The notes under the pieces are model-generated. The model ran no database searches. It saw only the letters and a list, made by a program, of their open reading frames with translations, and was not told the DNA's origin. A DNA stretch of 64,000 bases from NCBI GenBank assembly GCA_903813345.2, contig CAIIXF020000011.1, forward strand, positions 6,224,571 through 6,288,570. Direction: 5' to 3'. The DNA is from Owenia fusiformis (Eukaryota > Annelida > Polychaeta > Sabellida > Oweniidae). Below are positions 36,554-47,640 of the stretch, one piece after another. A program made the translations under genes and the position numbers. Positions within the stretch are counted from its first letter, which is position 1; the number at the start of each line of letters is the position of its first letter.

Positions 36554-36850
36554 GGCCTTGAGTGAACAATTTTTCATTTTATTCTCATATGTTTTGTCCT
36601 GGTGCCTCAATCAACTCATGTATGACCTGATTTTATTGTTCGCTGATAAACCATAATGTTTCCTACCTTTTGATAAATATTCATCTTCAAATTCACCCTT
36701 AGATAGCTTACAAACACGGTTTATTTCCACATTTTCACAAACTTTGTACATGTTGACGATCAGGTATTTCCCAGAATGACGTCACTAAATTTAAGAAATC
36801 CTTTACACACATATTAGTGACGTATTTCACAAGCAGCTCCAAACGTGACA
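36554..36850 (+). promoter_or_regulatory. POLR2F 5' flank
   Basis: About 300 bp upstream of the POLR2F start. A CRE-like GTGACGTA lies at about 36812. No TATA box is obvious. Confidence 0.35.
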
Positions 36851-39800
36851 ATGGCTGACGAAGATAATGAGCCTCAAACGTAAGATTTCATAGTAAATTA
36901 GACTATTTAGACCAAGAAACTTCGCTGTAATCAAAAAAATATAATGTTACATCAGCTGAACCAGAAAATATGGTTTGAAATGTCCACATCAAAAAGAATT
37001 CTTCAACTCAAAATTTAAATTTGAAAACATTTCGAAAAAAATGAAAAGTGCACACTCAAATTTTTTATTCTGGAAACCAGTCTTTGGGAACACGTTCATA
37101 TGTATCTACTGACCAGTATGTTCTGTGTCATCCATCGGACTAGGTTACATTGTGGAACACACTCAAACACGATACTGAAGGCAGCATTCTGAGGTTATAA
37201 AATCTAAATAATTTCCCATTTGTAGCCCCTTGGAGATTTCTGGAATAGAACAAAGTAGCGAACGTTGCGATCTTTCAACTTAAGTTCCTTGTTTATCACC
37301 ACTTTCCATGTAGCGTTTTAATTTACTTATTTCAATGCATCATTTCAGGTCTTTATGACAGTGATGTTGATAGCTCGCGTCTTTGGCGCAATTTTAACAG
37401 GGAAGACGCAGATTCCTTACCTCAGTGCGTCCAATCTGTAAAATCATGACGCAGTCTACGATCTAGATCAATACTTACTTGAAATCTCCCGACATTGAAC
37501 TAAATAAACCCGTCAATGTGGTAGAATAATCGTGAAAAAAGTCCATGTCATTGCACATTCAGTAGAAATAGTAGAGTTATAAATAATAAAATGCAAAATG
37601 ACTTGCCTTTCTTTGAAGAAATGCTGCTAAGGTTAGATTGCCATCGCTGGCGATGTTTTTTAATTTCTTTCTCAGCGGCATTTTTAAAACCCAGACTCAG
37701 GAATGAAACGTTATTACTGATTGGTCAGTGGGGAGTTCTGCCCGATTACGCTACATTCTTTCGACTAATCAGATTTCCCGTCTCTAAATTAGGCCCGTAA
37801 TTGACTCCCAGAGGGGTCTAGCAATTGCAATCAATCGCCGAAAGGTGAAAGGTCAAAAAAGATAATTTTCTGAGTCCGCATTATCCCTACCCGAATTTGT
37901 CCCCAAAAAATTGAAATGACCCACATTTTTAGTTGGAGTGGGACATTTTTTTGATCTGTGTCCCATACTTAAAAATTTCTATCAACATCACTGTATGATT
38001 CATAAAATCAATAAGTTTCCTAGCGTAATATGTTGAATAAAGTTGATTTTAAATAGTCAGTAGCTTCAGTTGCCCTTCCTATAATATTTGACATCGCTAT
38101 CTTGGAATATTTTCTTCTGTATTCAGCAGCAGATGTTCGAAAAATCATTTTTCTAATAAATTAATATCTTTCTATGAAGACATGGTTGAGCGACACATCA
38201 CAAGTCACATGATATCAACTAGTAACTAGACACATGATCAGACACGTGACTGGTAAAATGGCTGATCTAAATTTTTTAAAATTCTGCTAAGATCAATATC
38301 GATTTGTTGTTGCCTTCAGTGTCATGTTTGGCTGAGTTCCACAATGGAACTTAGTCCAATGGATGTCATAGAACATGCTGGTAAGTAGATACGTGGTTAC
38401 ATCACATCATTTCATTATTTTAACCATATGAACTGGTTCTCAGAATAAAAAATAAAATTGTAAAGCCCATTTCACTGTTTTATTGCATCAGTAAAACCCC
38501 AAAAATAAGGAATATGAGATCATTGTGCAATAATATATAGAAAAGTACAAGGCGTATCAAAAAAACGCAACAAGTAGTTATCTCGTAAAATCACAAAACT
38601 AGTGATGACTACATCAATTTCATTCAATGTGCCATAAAGCCACGTCTCTCCTCTCTGCAATGATATGTCATTCATTCACATTTGGTGATGGTTGGGTGAG
38701 AAATCCTTCCATTTGCACAGTGGGTCAAAATCTGCTCTTGGCCAAGTTTTAGATATTGAAAAAATCAGAGTGCAAGGGCTAAGTGCCCATGGACGTTCCC
38801 CTGACTTGAATTCTTGTGACTTTTTCTTTTGGAGCTTTCTCAGGAGCATCTGTGCTCACAATTCTTCCACCAGATATTGCAAAACCTCGAGAAAGAATTG
38901 CCCACGGGCTGCTTTTCTCTGCTTTAACCCACAGATGACTCAGGGCTGAACCATGCATGACGTGGACAGATGAGCGCATCTTTATGTGCAAGAAAGTGGT
39001 GGCAATTTGGAGGGGTATAGGATGTTTTCTTGCAAGAGTATGAGTATGAACACTTTAGTGTCTATACCACACCTGTCACATCTTCTTCCAATAGCCCCAA
39101 TGCAAGTTGTACTGACTTTTGCAATGTTTAAAACTTGGGTCCGAGCTGAATTTTGCCCCACTTTGCAAAATTAATGATTATTCGGCCAGCCATGACTCCC
39201 TGTCGATGAATGATATTCCATTGCAAAGAGGAGTAATCCAGCTTTTTGGTACATTGAATGAAAAGGATGCAGTCAGCATTGGTTTTATGTTTTCTTCCAA
39301 TATTGCATCGGGCTCCGTACACTGACTTTTGCGATTTTTATAACTTGGCCCAAAGCTAATTTTGACGCACTTTGCAATTGGAATGATTACTCGTCCAACC
39401 ATGACTAAATATCAATGAATGATATATCATTGTAAAGAGGAGACACATGGCTTTACTGTGCATTGAATGAAATCAAATGCTGTTATCACTGGTTTTGTGC
39501 TTTTCCGAGATAACAATCTGTTGCGTTTTTTTATACGCACTGTATAATTAACATGATATATGAATTCACAATATATAATAGATGTCAAAATAAACATAAA
39601 AAATAATTAAAACCAAATATAATGATAAAAATCATCATTTCAAAAAGTGGTCCGAGTTGTCTTGGGTCCGAGTTGTCTTGGGTTCGAGATGTCTTGGGTC
39701 CGAGTTGTCCAGGGTCCGAGTTGTCCTGGGTCCGAGTTGTCCGGAAACCTATATTTATATTAAGATTGTACATGAATGAGAATTGTATATTGCAGATTAT

Positions 39801-42747
39801 TTGTTGTTTTTTTTGCAATAAGCCTGTGCCCTCTTGTAATTTAAAGAATTTCAGCCGTGTTAATCTTATTGAAAATAACATGGCAGAGAAGCATCCAAAT
39901 ATAACAGTCTAGAGACCACACACTTTATTAGTTAAACTAGAAGCAATCCAAGATAAATAAATGTCATTTATGTACAATAGGAATATATTTTTCCATATTA
40001 TATAATTGGACAAAGATCTTTTGATTTCTTATTTTTTAGGTTTCACAGACCCAATAAAACAATGAATTGGGCTTTAATCTACTCCAGTTCCATTATTTGG
40101 AATTGAAGCTTTGATTTTCTGTTTCAGATTCGATGAAGATTTGGATGACCTAGAAGATGAAGAACCTTTAGACGAAGTTGAAAATGCTGTAAGTAATTAA
40201 ACAAAAACCAAGTCTTTCACATTGGAGAATGATGACGCGTACTCTCATGAATCTTAAAAAGATCTTTGGAAATAATGTTATAATTTAGCCTAGCATCCAG
40301 TTCTTTATTTTCCGTTCACTGTACAATGATATTCTTAACTTTACGATCTGATTGCACTTTCCATGAATGGAATGGGATTTACAAGGTTTCGGTTACGTGC
40401 AATCAGTATATCCCTGATGTCACACAACTACTTCCGGTAAAAATTGTTACTTGGCATCCCTCATTGGGAAAAATGTCTGACAGACCTGAATATGATACCT
40501 TGTACAGTATTTTGCTATCTTACTGATGAAAGGCTTAGTAGACATATAGGAAAGTAAACTAAATTCTAGTATCACTTAATAACTTAAAAGGTAAAGATTA
40601 AAAGGTGGATTGGATTGAGTGGATTGGATTCACGTAAAATGTGGATTGGATTGGCTATCTTCAAAATATGGATTTTCCTTTAAAAAATTCTATTGATCTA
40701 CCTTTTGGAAGATTGGTGCTCTCTTCACTTGCACAATGTCAAATAATAGATGTAATATTATATTATTTTGCTTGGGTGGGCTAGAAGGATGACCTGGTAC
40801 CCGCTTTCTGATACACGATCTTATTCATTCCAAGTGCAATTTGAGACATTTCATAAATCATAAGGCAGACTGGTTTGAAGATCCATATCATCTGATTTGA
40901 ATCCAAACTGAACATACCAGAAATGTTTTGTGAACATTCACACATCAATTTGAATGACTGGTTTTCTTTTTCTAAAGATCTATGTCTTACAAAAGTTGAT
41001 TTACAAGGGAAAGCGGTTAAATACCTAAGAGTGTCCATGAACTAATTGGAGTATGTATTTGTCATTGCTTTGTTCTGATTTCTCAAAAGGGACCTACAAT
41101 ACTGTAGAGGGAAATTGTTTAGAGGGAGATCAACAGAATTTTTTTTATAAGAAATTCCACATTTTGAAGATTCCCGATCCAATCCACCTTTTACATGAAT
41201 CCAATCCACTCGATCCAATCCACCTTTTAATCTCTACCACTTAAAAACCACTCGATTAATCCCTCTGGGATTCTTAAAACCTTTTCAACGTGAGTTTTTT
41301 GATTTTAGGATGGCCAGCAGGAAAATATTGATGTTCTCCCAGCTGATGAAGCGACACTTAGGGTAGCCCCAGAAAAACGTATGACAACACCATACATGAC
41401 AAAATATGAGAGAGCACGAACATTGGGTACTAGAGCTCTTCAAATAGCGTAAGTTTGTTTTAAACGAATGTTTTATTTGATTGCTTTAATGAGACAGTTA
41501 GGAACCACTTAAGATGGGGAAAACACCTTTCATTTAATGTTTCCTTTTTGGCTCACACAGTGAGCCTATGGGATCGACCAGGCGTCCATCCGTCCGTTGG
41601 TCCGTCTGTCAACATTGGCCGCACAAATTAAAACTGCTATTCGGATTGAGTCATATCCACATTCATTCATCCATAATGCCTGTTTGACCTATCATAGCCA
41701 TTTCCCAAGTTCGCCCGGTTTCCGAGAAATTGCTGATTTTGACATCAAAAAGTCAAATTTTCTGTAAATATGAAGGTTCTACACTGTGTGAGCACAGGAC
41801 CGTGGGTCCTTTATTCAGTGTTAGGATAGAAACAAAATAATCATGTTAATAAGTGAAAATAAAGATTTAAAACTTAATCTGATAATGGGAAGTAAGAAAG
41901 TAATAAAGCTGTCAAGGCGTGGGTAAATATCGACAAAAAAGTGCAGCAGCTCATAGAATGACAAGTATGTGGAAACTGCCAATGTATGTCTTATACACTA
42001 CCCATGTATGATGTGGAAGAAGCTACCCTTGTATTATTCTACATTTGTATTTGATTTCAGTATGTGTGCTCCTGTTATGGTTGAGCTGGAAGGAGAAACA
42101 GATCCTCTACAGATAGCTATGAAAGAACTTAAGTAAGTTAATGAAACATTATCCAATTAACATAATATTGCATGTTTCTTTTACATGCCTGTCATGCCTT
42201 TTCTAACCACATTTGAAAAATATTTTCCCATGATATTTCATGTAGAGTCAACAGAGTCACTTTGGGAAAATAGCATGGAGCAATTTTATTTCTACTTTCA
42301 ACTTAGTTTCACTCATCAGATATTTTTTTCATGTAAACGTATGCTGTAACATTAAAGTTGCAGATTCAAGATTTCTGAAGCTCATTTTTCATAGCTGATG
42401 AAATGTCAAAAAAAGCACTAAGTGAGGTTGATAATACATGGATTATTTTAATTTTGCGGCATTGTTGAACCTTATTAGAATTAGATACTGCAATGTATTC
42501 TATCATGATTTCCCTTAATTGATTTGATATGTATAGTCTAGTATGTATCACTGGTGACTAGACAATTTTAAATTTAAAAAATACAATTTGATATGTTTGC
42601 AGTTGCATATTATAATCCTTGTTTTACATTCATGACCGTTTTATGTTTTCCAGGGCACGCAAAGTACCGATTATAATTAGGAGATATTTGCCAGATGGAA
42701 GTTTTGAGGATTGGGGTATTGATGAACTGATAATCCCAGAATATTGA
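36851..42747 (+). CDS. POLR2F: RNA polymerase subunit RPABC2 (RPB6)
   Basis: This is the shared subunit of RNA polymerases I, II and III, acting in the nucleus, where it stabilises the clamp. Five exons, 36851-36879, 40128-40188, 41309-41448, 42061-42132 and 42654-42747, total 396 nt (131 residues; human 127). The N-terminus is the expected acidic tail ([20 protein letters not shown]). The conserved core follows: [40 protein letters not shown], and the C-terminus [18 protein letters not shown]. All splice sites are GT-AG and the phases agree. The large first introns contain mobile elements at 38546-39544 and 40583-41246. AATAAA at 42943-42948 is a likely poly(A) signal. Confidence 0.97.
38546..39544. 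mobile_element. Mariner-like element with transposase relic
   Basis: A 1-kb element in POLR2F intron 1. The terminal inverted repeats TACAAGGCGTATCAAAAAAA and (reversed right end) TACAGTGCGTATAAAAAAAC extend with divergence over about 110 bp, and the insertion is TA-flanked. On the plus strand 38791-38832 reads [14 protein letters not shown], matching the Tc1/mariner catalytic-region motif SPDLNPCDFFLW. The rest of the transposase is decayed. The right half contains a ~215-bp tandem duplication (39106-39320 against 39321-39535). Confidence 0.75.
39650..39745. repeat. 16-bp minisatellite
   Basis: Six contiguous copies of ggtccgagttgtcttg with small changes. Confidence 0.85.
40583..41246. mobile_element. 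Foldback element with ggattggat-rich arms
   Basis: Inverted arms of about 115 bp at 40583-40700 and about 41129-41246. Each carries repeated ggattggat motifs (gattaaaaggtggattggat) and continues inward through atcttcaaaatgtgga and attctgttgatct. It lies in POLR2F intron 2. There is no coding region. Confidence 0.8.
41550..41830. mobile_element. Dispersed element with ggctcacacagtg ends
   Basis: Begins ggctcacacagtgagcc followed by a ccgtccg-rich stretch and ends with acactgtgtgagcacaggac, so its ends are related by inversion. It lies in POLR2F intron 3. Probably a non-autonomous DNA element. Confidence 0.5.
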
Positions 42748-42959
42748 CCCTGGCTCATACCAGATGTCATCAAATTCATCATTCCGCCAAACTCTTCACC
42801 ACTCACAAAGTTTGGCTTCATTTTCCTGGTACAAGGACAGATAAACAAAGCAAAAGGGACAAAAGTGTCAAACAAATCAATTTTTACTTCAAACATTCTG
42901 TTTCTTTGTTGGCCCAGGAATGTTCAATTTATATGCAATTCAAATAAATGGTTCGCCTA

Positions 42960-44870
42960 GGGCTTTATTTGATACCACTGTAACAATAGCATCTTATTTC
43001 CGATATTTTCGTATTTTGGTGATTTTTTATATCATGGATACCTGAAAATTAAGCGGGGCACCTCGTTAACCCATATTACAGTCAGTTGTCTTGACATAAT
43101 CTGTAACTGTAATCTGTAATTATGGTAACTGAGTGTTACTTTAAAAATATGAAGGATACATATGCATGTATTTCAATAAATATAAAAACGGTATCAGGAA
43201 AATATTTACATTTTCATCTGTATATATGTCACATAATATTATAGTATGTCTTATAATAAACTTGATTTTATACAAAAACTATGCATTTGTTGTTACATTA
43301 TTCAGCAAGAGTCTAGATTTTGGTTGAAGGAATATTTCAGATGTTCAAAATATCCCAGGAAGTAGACCTTACTTTCTTTTGCAAGACCAGGGCACCATTA
43401 CGAGAAAATCCAGTAAGTGCCATGCTGCGCTGGTGAAGATAGAACAATCAAAGCATTAACGGTTTGAGCTTTGGGCATTTCAAGAAAATTGGCACAATGA
43501 GTGATGTGAGCAAGAACAATTGTTAAATTTGCTGATCTAAAATGGAGCCACATCATAATGCTCCAAAATCCCCTGTACCTTGTGAATTGAAACTACTGTT
43601 AGTTCTTCCAAAATTAAATATGGTCTAGCTCCTCCCCCCTCCCATAAGGTGGGCCCCGAAAAAATGCAGACTAAAATCTGTTAGTCCCCAGGCAAATTGA
43701 GAAAAGATCACAAACTGGTTTTACTAGGCATTATTTTTTAATTTTTGGCCTATTTTTAACAGGGAGTTCTAAATAGTTTTAAGTTCAACAGACTTTATGC
43801 ATTATTATCCGTTGATAGTGAATATTCAGTTTTAGAGATATTTCAAAACACTGCAGCTACCTTAAAATGGGTAAAACAGAAAATAATATTCCACTTAAAT
43901 ATACATAATGGTAGTATAACATATAAGTACACTCGGAGGACGTGTAAGTTGTCACTCGTTATTTTTTGTGAATTCTGTACAGAATTTCCATGCTTATCAC
44001 CCTTATTTCCTGGTTTTTCAATATGTTTTGAGAAACTATAAAAGGTCAGTGAGGCAAATGAAAAGATGGTGTTGAATTACTATAGAAGTTGACTTTTGAA
44101 CTTTGAAGTGCAGACATGACTTAAAAATCACCAAAAAGTGGGTTGACATTGTACATTTCCTAAAACTTTAGTATGGCAGATGATCTCTAATTTTCAACAT
44201 TATTTTTCTCCCTTGATGTGCACTCAGAAAGGTTTTGGTTCCAAAACACACAGATTAAACAGTTGATATATATTACTGTTGATAAGAATAGTTGAAGACT
44301 ATTAACTACTTCTTATTATCAACAATATAATTTGTAGATGGATGGTCTTAATAGATCTTACATATACAGTATTAAAAATCTATCATATTCATGCCATTTA
44401 CATTCACATTTATATCTCAACATTCCCGGGTAATTGCTATACTGCACGAAAATAAAACTATGACAGAAATATCATTCTTTGGACTATCTACTAAAATTGA
44501 TAAATGTACATAATGAAAATATTGAAAATTATTAATGATAACTAAAGAGAATATTGAATGTATTCAAATGGCTAGGATAATCTGATTTATTTCCTAAATA
44601 CTATTTTGATGAAATAAGATAAGATGGTTGATTCGTGTCATGAAGGTCAACTTTGGAAAAAGTGGAAATTTTTATTTTCTTACTTCAAATCATATTTTAA
44701 GCTTATTGTCTACCTAATAGATATCCCAAGGCAGATATTCTGACGATTTATCATTTTAGTGATATATTGATATCCTCAGATACCCACAAAAGGCAAAATG
44801 GCAGCTAGAAACACAGGGATGGAATTTGGTAATTTTTTTCATTACACACACGACACAGTGCACCAGGCAC
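42960..44870. other. Intergenic, no gene seen
   Basis: AT-rich sequence downstream of POLR2F. I see no exon, RNA gene or strong repeat. Confidence 0.45.
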
Positions 44871-44872
44871 TG

Positions 44873-45144
44873 TAGGGCGAAGGGGTGTAACGTCGACACC
44901 ATTTTGGGGTAACTTCGACATGTGGGGTAACTTCGACACCTTGTTGTTTAATTGCTCTAATTTCCGATCTAAGGGAAGCCATGTTTTTTTCTCACATGGA
45001 TCGAGATCTCGCGAGATTTAAATTTTTCCAGAAATCAAACATGGCGGAAAACAGAAATTCTACTTCTAATACGTAAGTGTCGAAGTTACCCCGTCTATTA
45101 TGTCGACATTACCCCTCACGTCGACATTACACCCCTTTGCCCTA
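44873..45144. mobile_element. MITE with GTCGAC subterminal repeats, TA-flanked
   Basis: Left end TAGGGCGAAGGGGTGTAACG; reversed right end TAGGGCAAAGGGGTGTAATG. Iterated gggg-taa-ttcgaca units follow on both sides (ggggtaacttcgaca), giving inverted arms of about 65 bp. The interior carries TCTCGCGAGA at 45007-45016, and 45041 begins ATGGCGGAAAAC running to a GTAAGT donor at 45073. Confidence 0.8.
45007..45073 (+). promoter_or_regulatory. TCTCGCGAGA motif and possible first exon
   Basis: The palindromic TCTCGCGAGA is a known core-promoter element of many animal housekeeping genes. Twenty-odd bases downstream an ATG opens the frame MAENRNSTSN, ending at a GTAAGT donor. Its phase (2) does not fit directly to the first identified DERA exon at 47641, which needs phase 1. 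Either another exon intervenes or this is unrelated to DERA. Confidence 0.3.
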
Positions 45145-45677
45145 GTTCAACGTCGTTAACTCAATAACGACTTTCTTTATTATTAGGAATTTTCTTGGGG
45201 CCGTTATTGAGTTTAACCTCTTTACTATTCTTTCCTTTGATGCAAGTTTTGGATCCATCGAAACCATTTTTCCGCAATAACATGCAACTGATACTTGACA
45301 ACAATATAAAAACACATAACATCAAGCGATTCAACACAATATTATTGTATTAAATGTTCATTTATACGAGCAAAATGAGGTTAAACTTACCAATCCCTAA
45401 AATGACATTATTAGCGTAATTATGCATCAATTGGGTCTAAGGGGAATACGGGATGGTGTGTATGTATTTATAAGGTATGTATGCATGCTGGAATCACATT
45501 CTTTATGTAATATTACCATGTTTTCAGAGTTTAATTAGTTCTGCTTGCCGAAACCTGCGGAACGATTAAATTAACGCATCAAGGGCAAAATGATCATGGA
45601 GGTTAGACCTAGCCGGGGCCATAAGGCATGTCAGATAAGAAACGAGGCCCAGGCTAGGTTTAATGTTGTTGGACTAA
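45144..45677. repeat. Low-copy duplicated segment, copy B
   Basis: Matches 35715-36553 with about 310 bp deleted near 45407. Its left boundary coincides with the right end of the MITE at 44873-45144. Confidence 0.75.
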
Positions 45678-45780
45678 GTGCACCGGGGCAGTGCACTTGC
45701 ACTGACTTCTGCCTGCAGGCGGGCCTGCATGTTGCACTCCAGCCTCAGCTTCGGTTTTAGTCAGAAACTGAGTTTTGTGG

Positions 45781-46029
45781 CATTCTTCGATCACAGGGCT
45801 TCAGAATCCAGATACTTCTTTCTTTTTACCCCCTGGGATAAGCAGTTAGCATTTCCCCTATTAAGAACTCACAATTTGATTCGCTGTCGCAACACTGCGA
45901 CAGCAATCATGTATATGTCATTGGCGCATAATTAGATCATGTGATTCAGTTTAATCGGTTGCTTCCAAATTGGTTTTTGCAGCGGGGAAGAAGGAGATAC
46001 GGATTCTGGACACATGTTAAGGAGAATGG
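45781..46029. mobile_element. Miniature inverted-repeat element, copy 2
   Basis: Second copy of the element at 2666-2934, with left end CATTCTTCGATCACAGGG and reversed right end CATTCTCCTTAACATG. Both continue into AATCCAG/AATCCGTATC. Confidence 0.75.
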
Positions 46030-46039
46030 TTTTGTGGTG

Positions 46040-47640
46040 ACTGATCAAGATTCGTTTGTAAAAGTAAACATGATTATTGCACTGATAAATCAGTAATATC
46101 TCTGCAAAAACATTGTTGGAATCAAGTTTTCATCAAATTCGAAGTTACTGAAAATGTTGCAGACATCCAAAGAGTACATAGGGGAATTGTCAGACACATG
46201 GCATTATCGGACAATATCTAATAATTTTTTTATGATTCCTTTATTGAAACTTCAGACACATCGTTTTATCGATTTTTCTTATGAATCCTCAAGCTCTGTA
46301 AACTAAGTTACCTTTTGTACAGTAATACAACTATCCAATATTATATTTAGATAAGGTTTACAATTACTAGGTCTTGGTCCATGGCACGCTGCCATCTCAA
46401 CCTCTATTACATCGCCATTTTTTGTTGGTTTATTTGATCCAATAAACTAGTGAAAGAGACATTGTTGCTAGTATCTTATTTATCACTAATAATTCGCTTG
46501 GATGAACGTTTTACATAAAATGAAACACAAGGGAGTCCCAGGTATTAAAGGCACATTGTAACATACAGTGGACAAAATGGTTCAAAATTTTGTTTTCATG
46601 CTTTAGAGTCGATTTCATGGTTTAAAACCTTCTCTGATGATTCTATTTTCAAACTCAGCATGAAGGTCCATTCAAAGTCGTCTATTGAACCTTGAAAAGA
46701 CATATTTAGACTTAGGATTGAAAGGTGTTCACAACAACTTTCAGCTCATCTTTATTTGATAGACTGGAAGTGAATTTTCGAGTTGAGTAAATGATGATAA
46801 TGTTGTTTTTATGAAATGGGGAAGTCAAAACATTACAAATAGAAATCATGGTAAGCATTTGAAGATCAGTAAGAAGCACGGCAAAATTTGAAATAATTGA
46901 AATATTCCACACAGACCTCAAAGAAAACCCTTCCGGTTTTATAATCCATGATTTTATGGATCAAAAAATATTTTTATCAATTTTTTCGATATCTGCTGAA
47001 ATATGGTATACTTGTGTTGATTGAAATTACAAAATAGGTAGGGTAAAGATTATGTAAAAGTCATTTGATCTTGTCCCAGAAGCAATATTTTGTTATGTTT
47101 TTATCGCCTAGAATTCCTTTAACAAATTCCCTTCAGATTCAATTGCAAAATTTCACAATATTTTTACCAAGTACTTTAGTGGTATGTGAAATTTAATCAA
47201 ATGGGAAAATACTGGGAGTACATGTATTTATATATTTCTGGGAGTGTAGGATGTGCCATTTTCACTAACTTCATATTTGATCAGAACTAACTTCCAATAA
47301 AATTCATGCAGAAGGATGATCTGTTTAGTCATTGCATTATTCATCTGAGATGGATCAACTAGAAAATAAATTGTTTGAAATTCTTGATATTTTTGGGTAA
47401 AATTCCATGCTCCAGTTAAGAAATTCTAATGTTTCTATCTGATATCCTTACATCACCAATCACTAAACACTAATCATTTCTACATAATTTTGGTTTTTAC
47501 GTAAAATGAAAAAATTCCCATAACGGAGCACTTTCTCCTTGTATCTTAACAGTGAAGTCACAATGTCATATTAGGAATAACATTTTTAAATGTGACTGAA
47601 ATTAGGATAAAGAGCTGAGTCTACTTTTATTTGACTACAG
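46040..47640. other. Upstream of DERA, first exon not found
   Basis: The N-terminal exon of DERA (about 15-20 residues, ending in phase 1) should lie here or further upstream. None could be identified by homology. Confidence 0.4.

Noticed and set aside
45678-45935. 85-residue plus-strand open frame
   Set aside because: Overlaps the MITE at 45781-46029 and has no domain.
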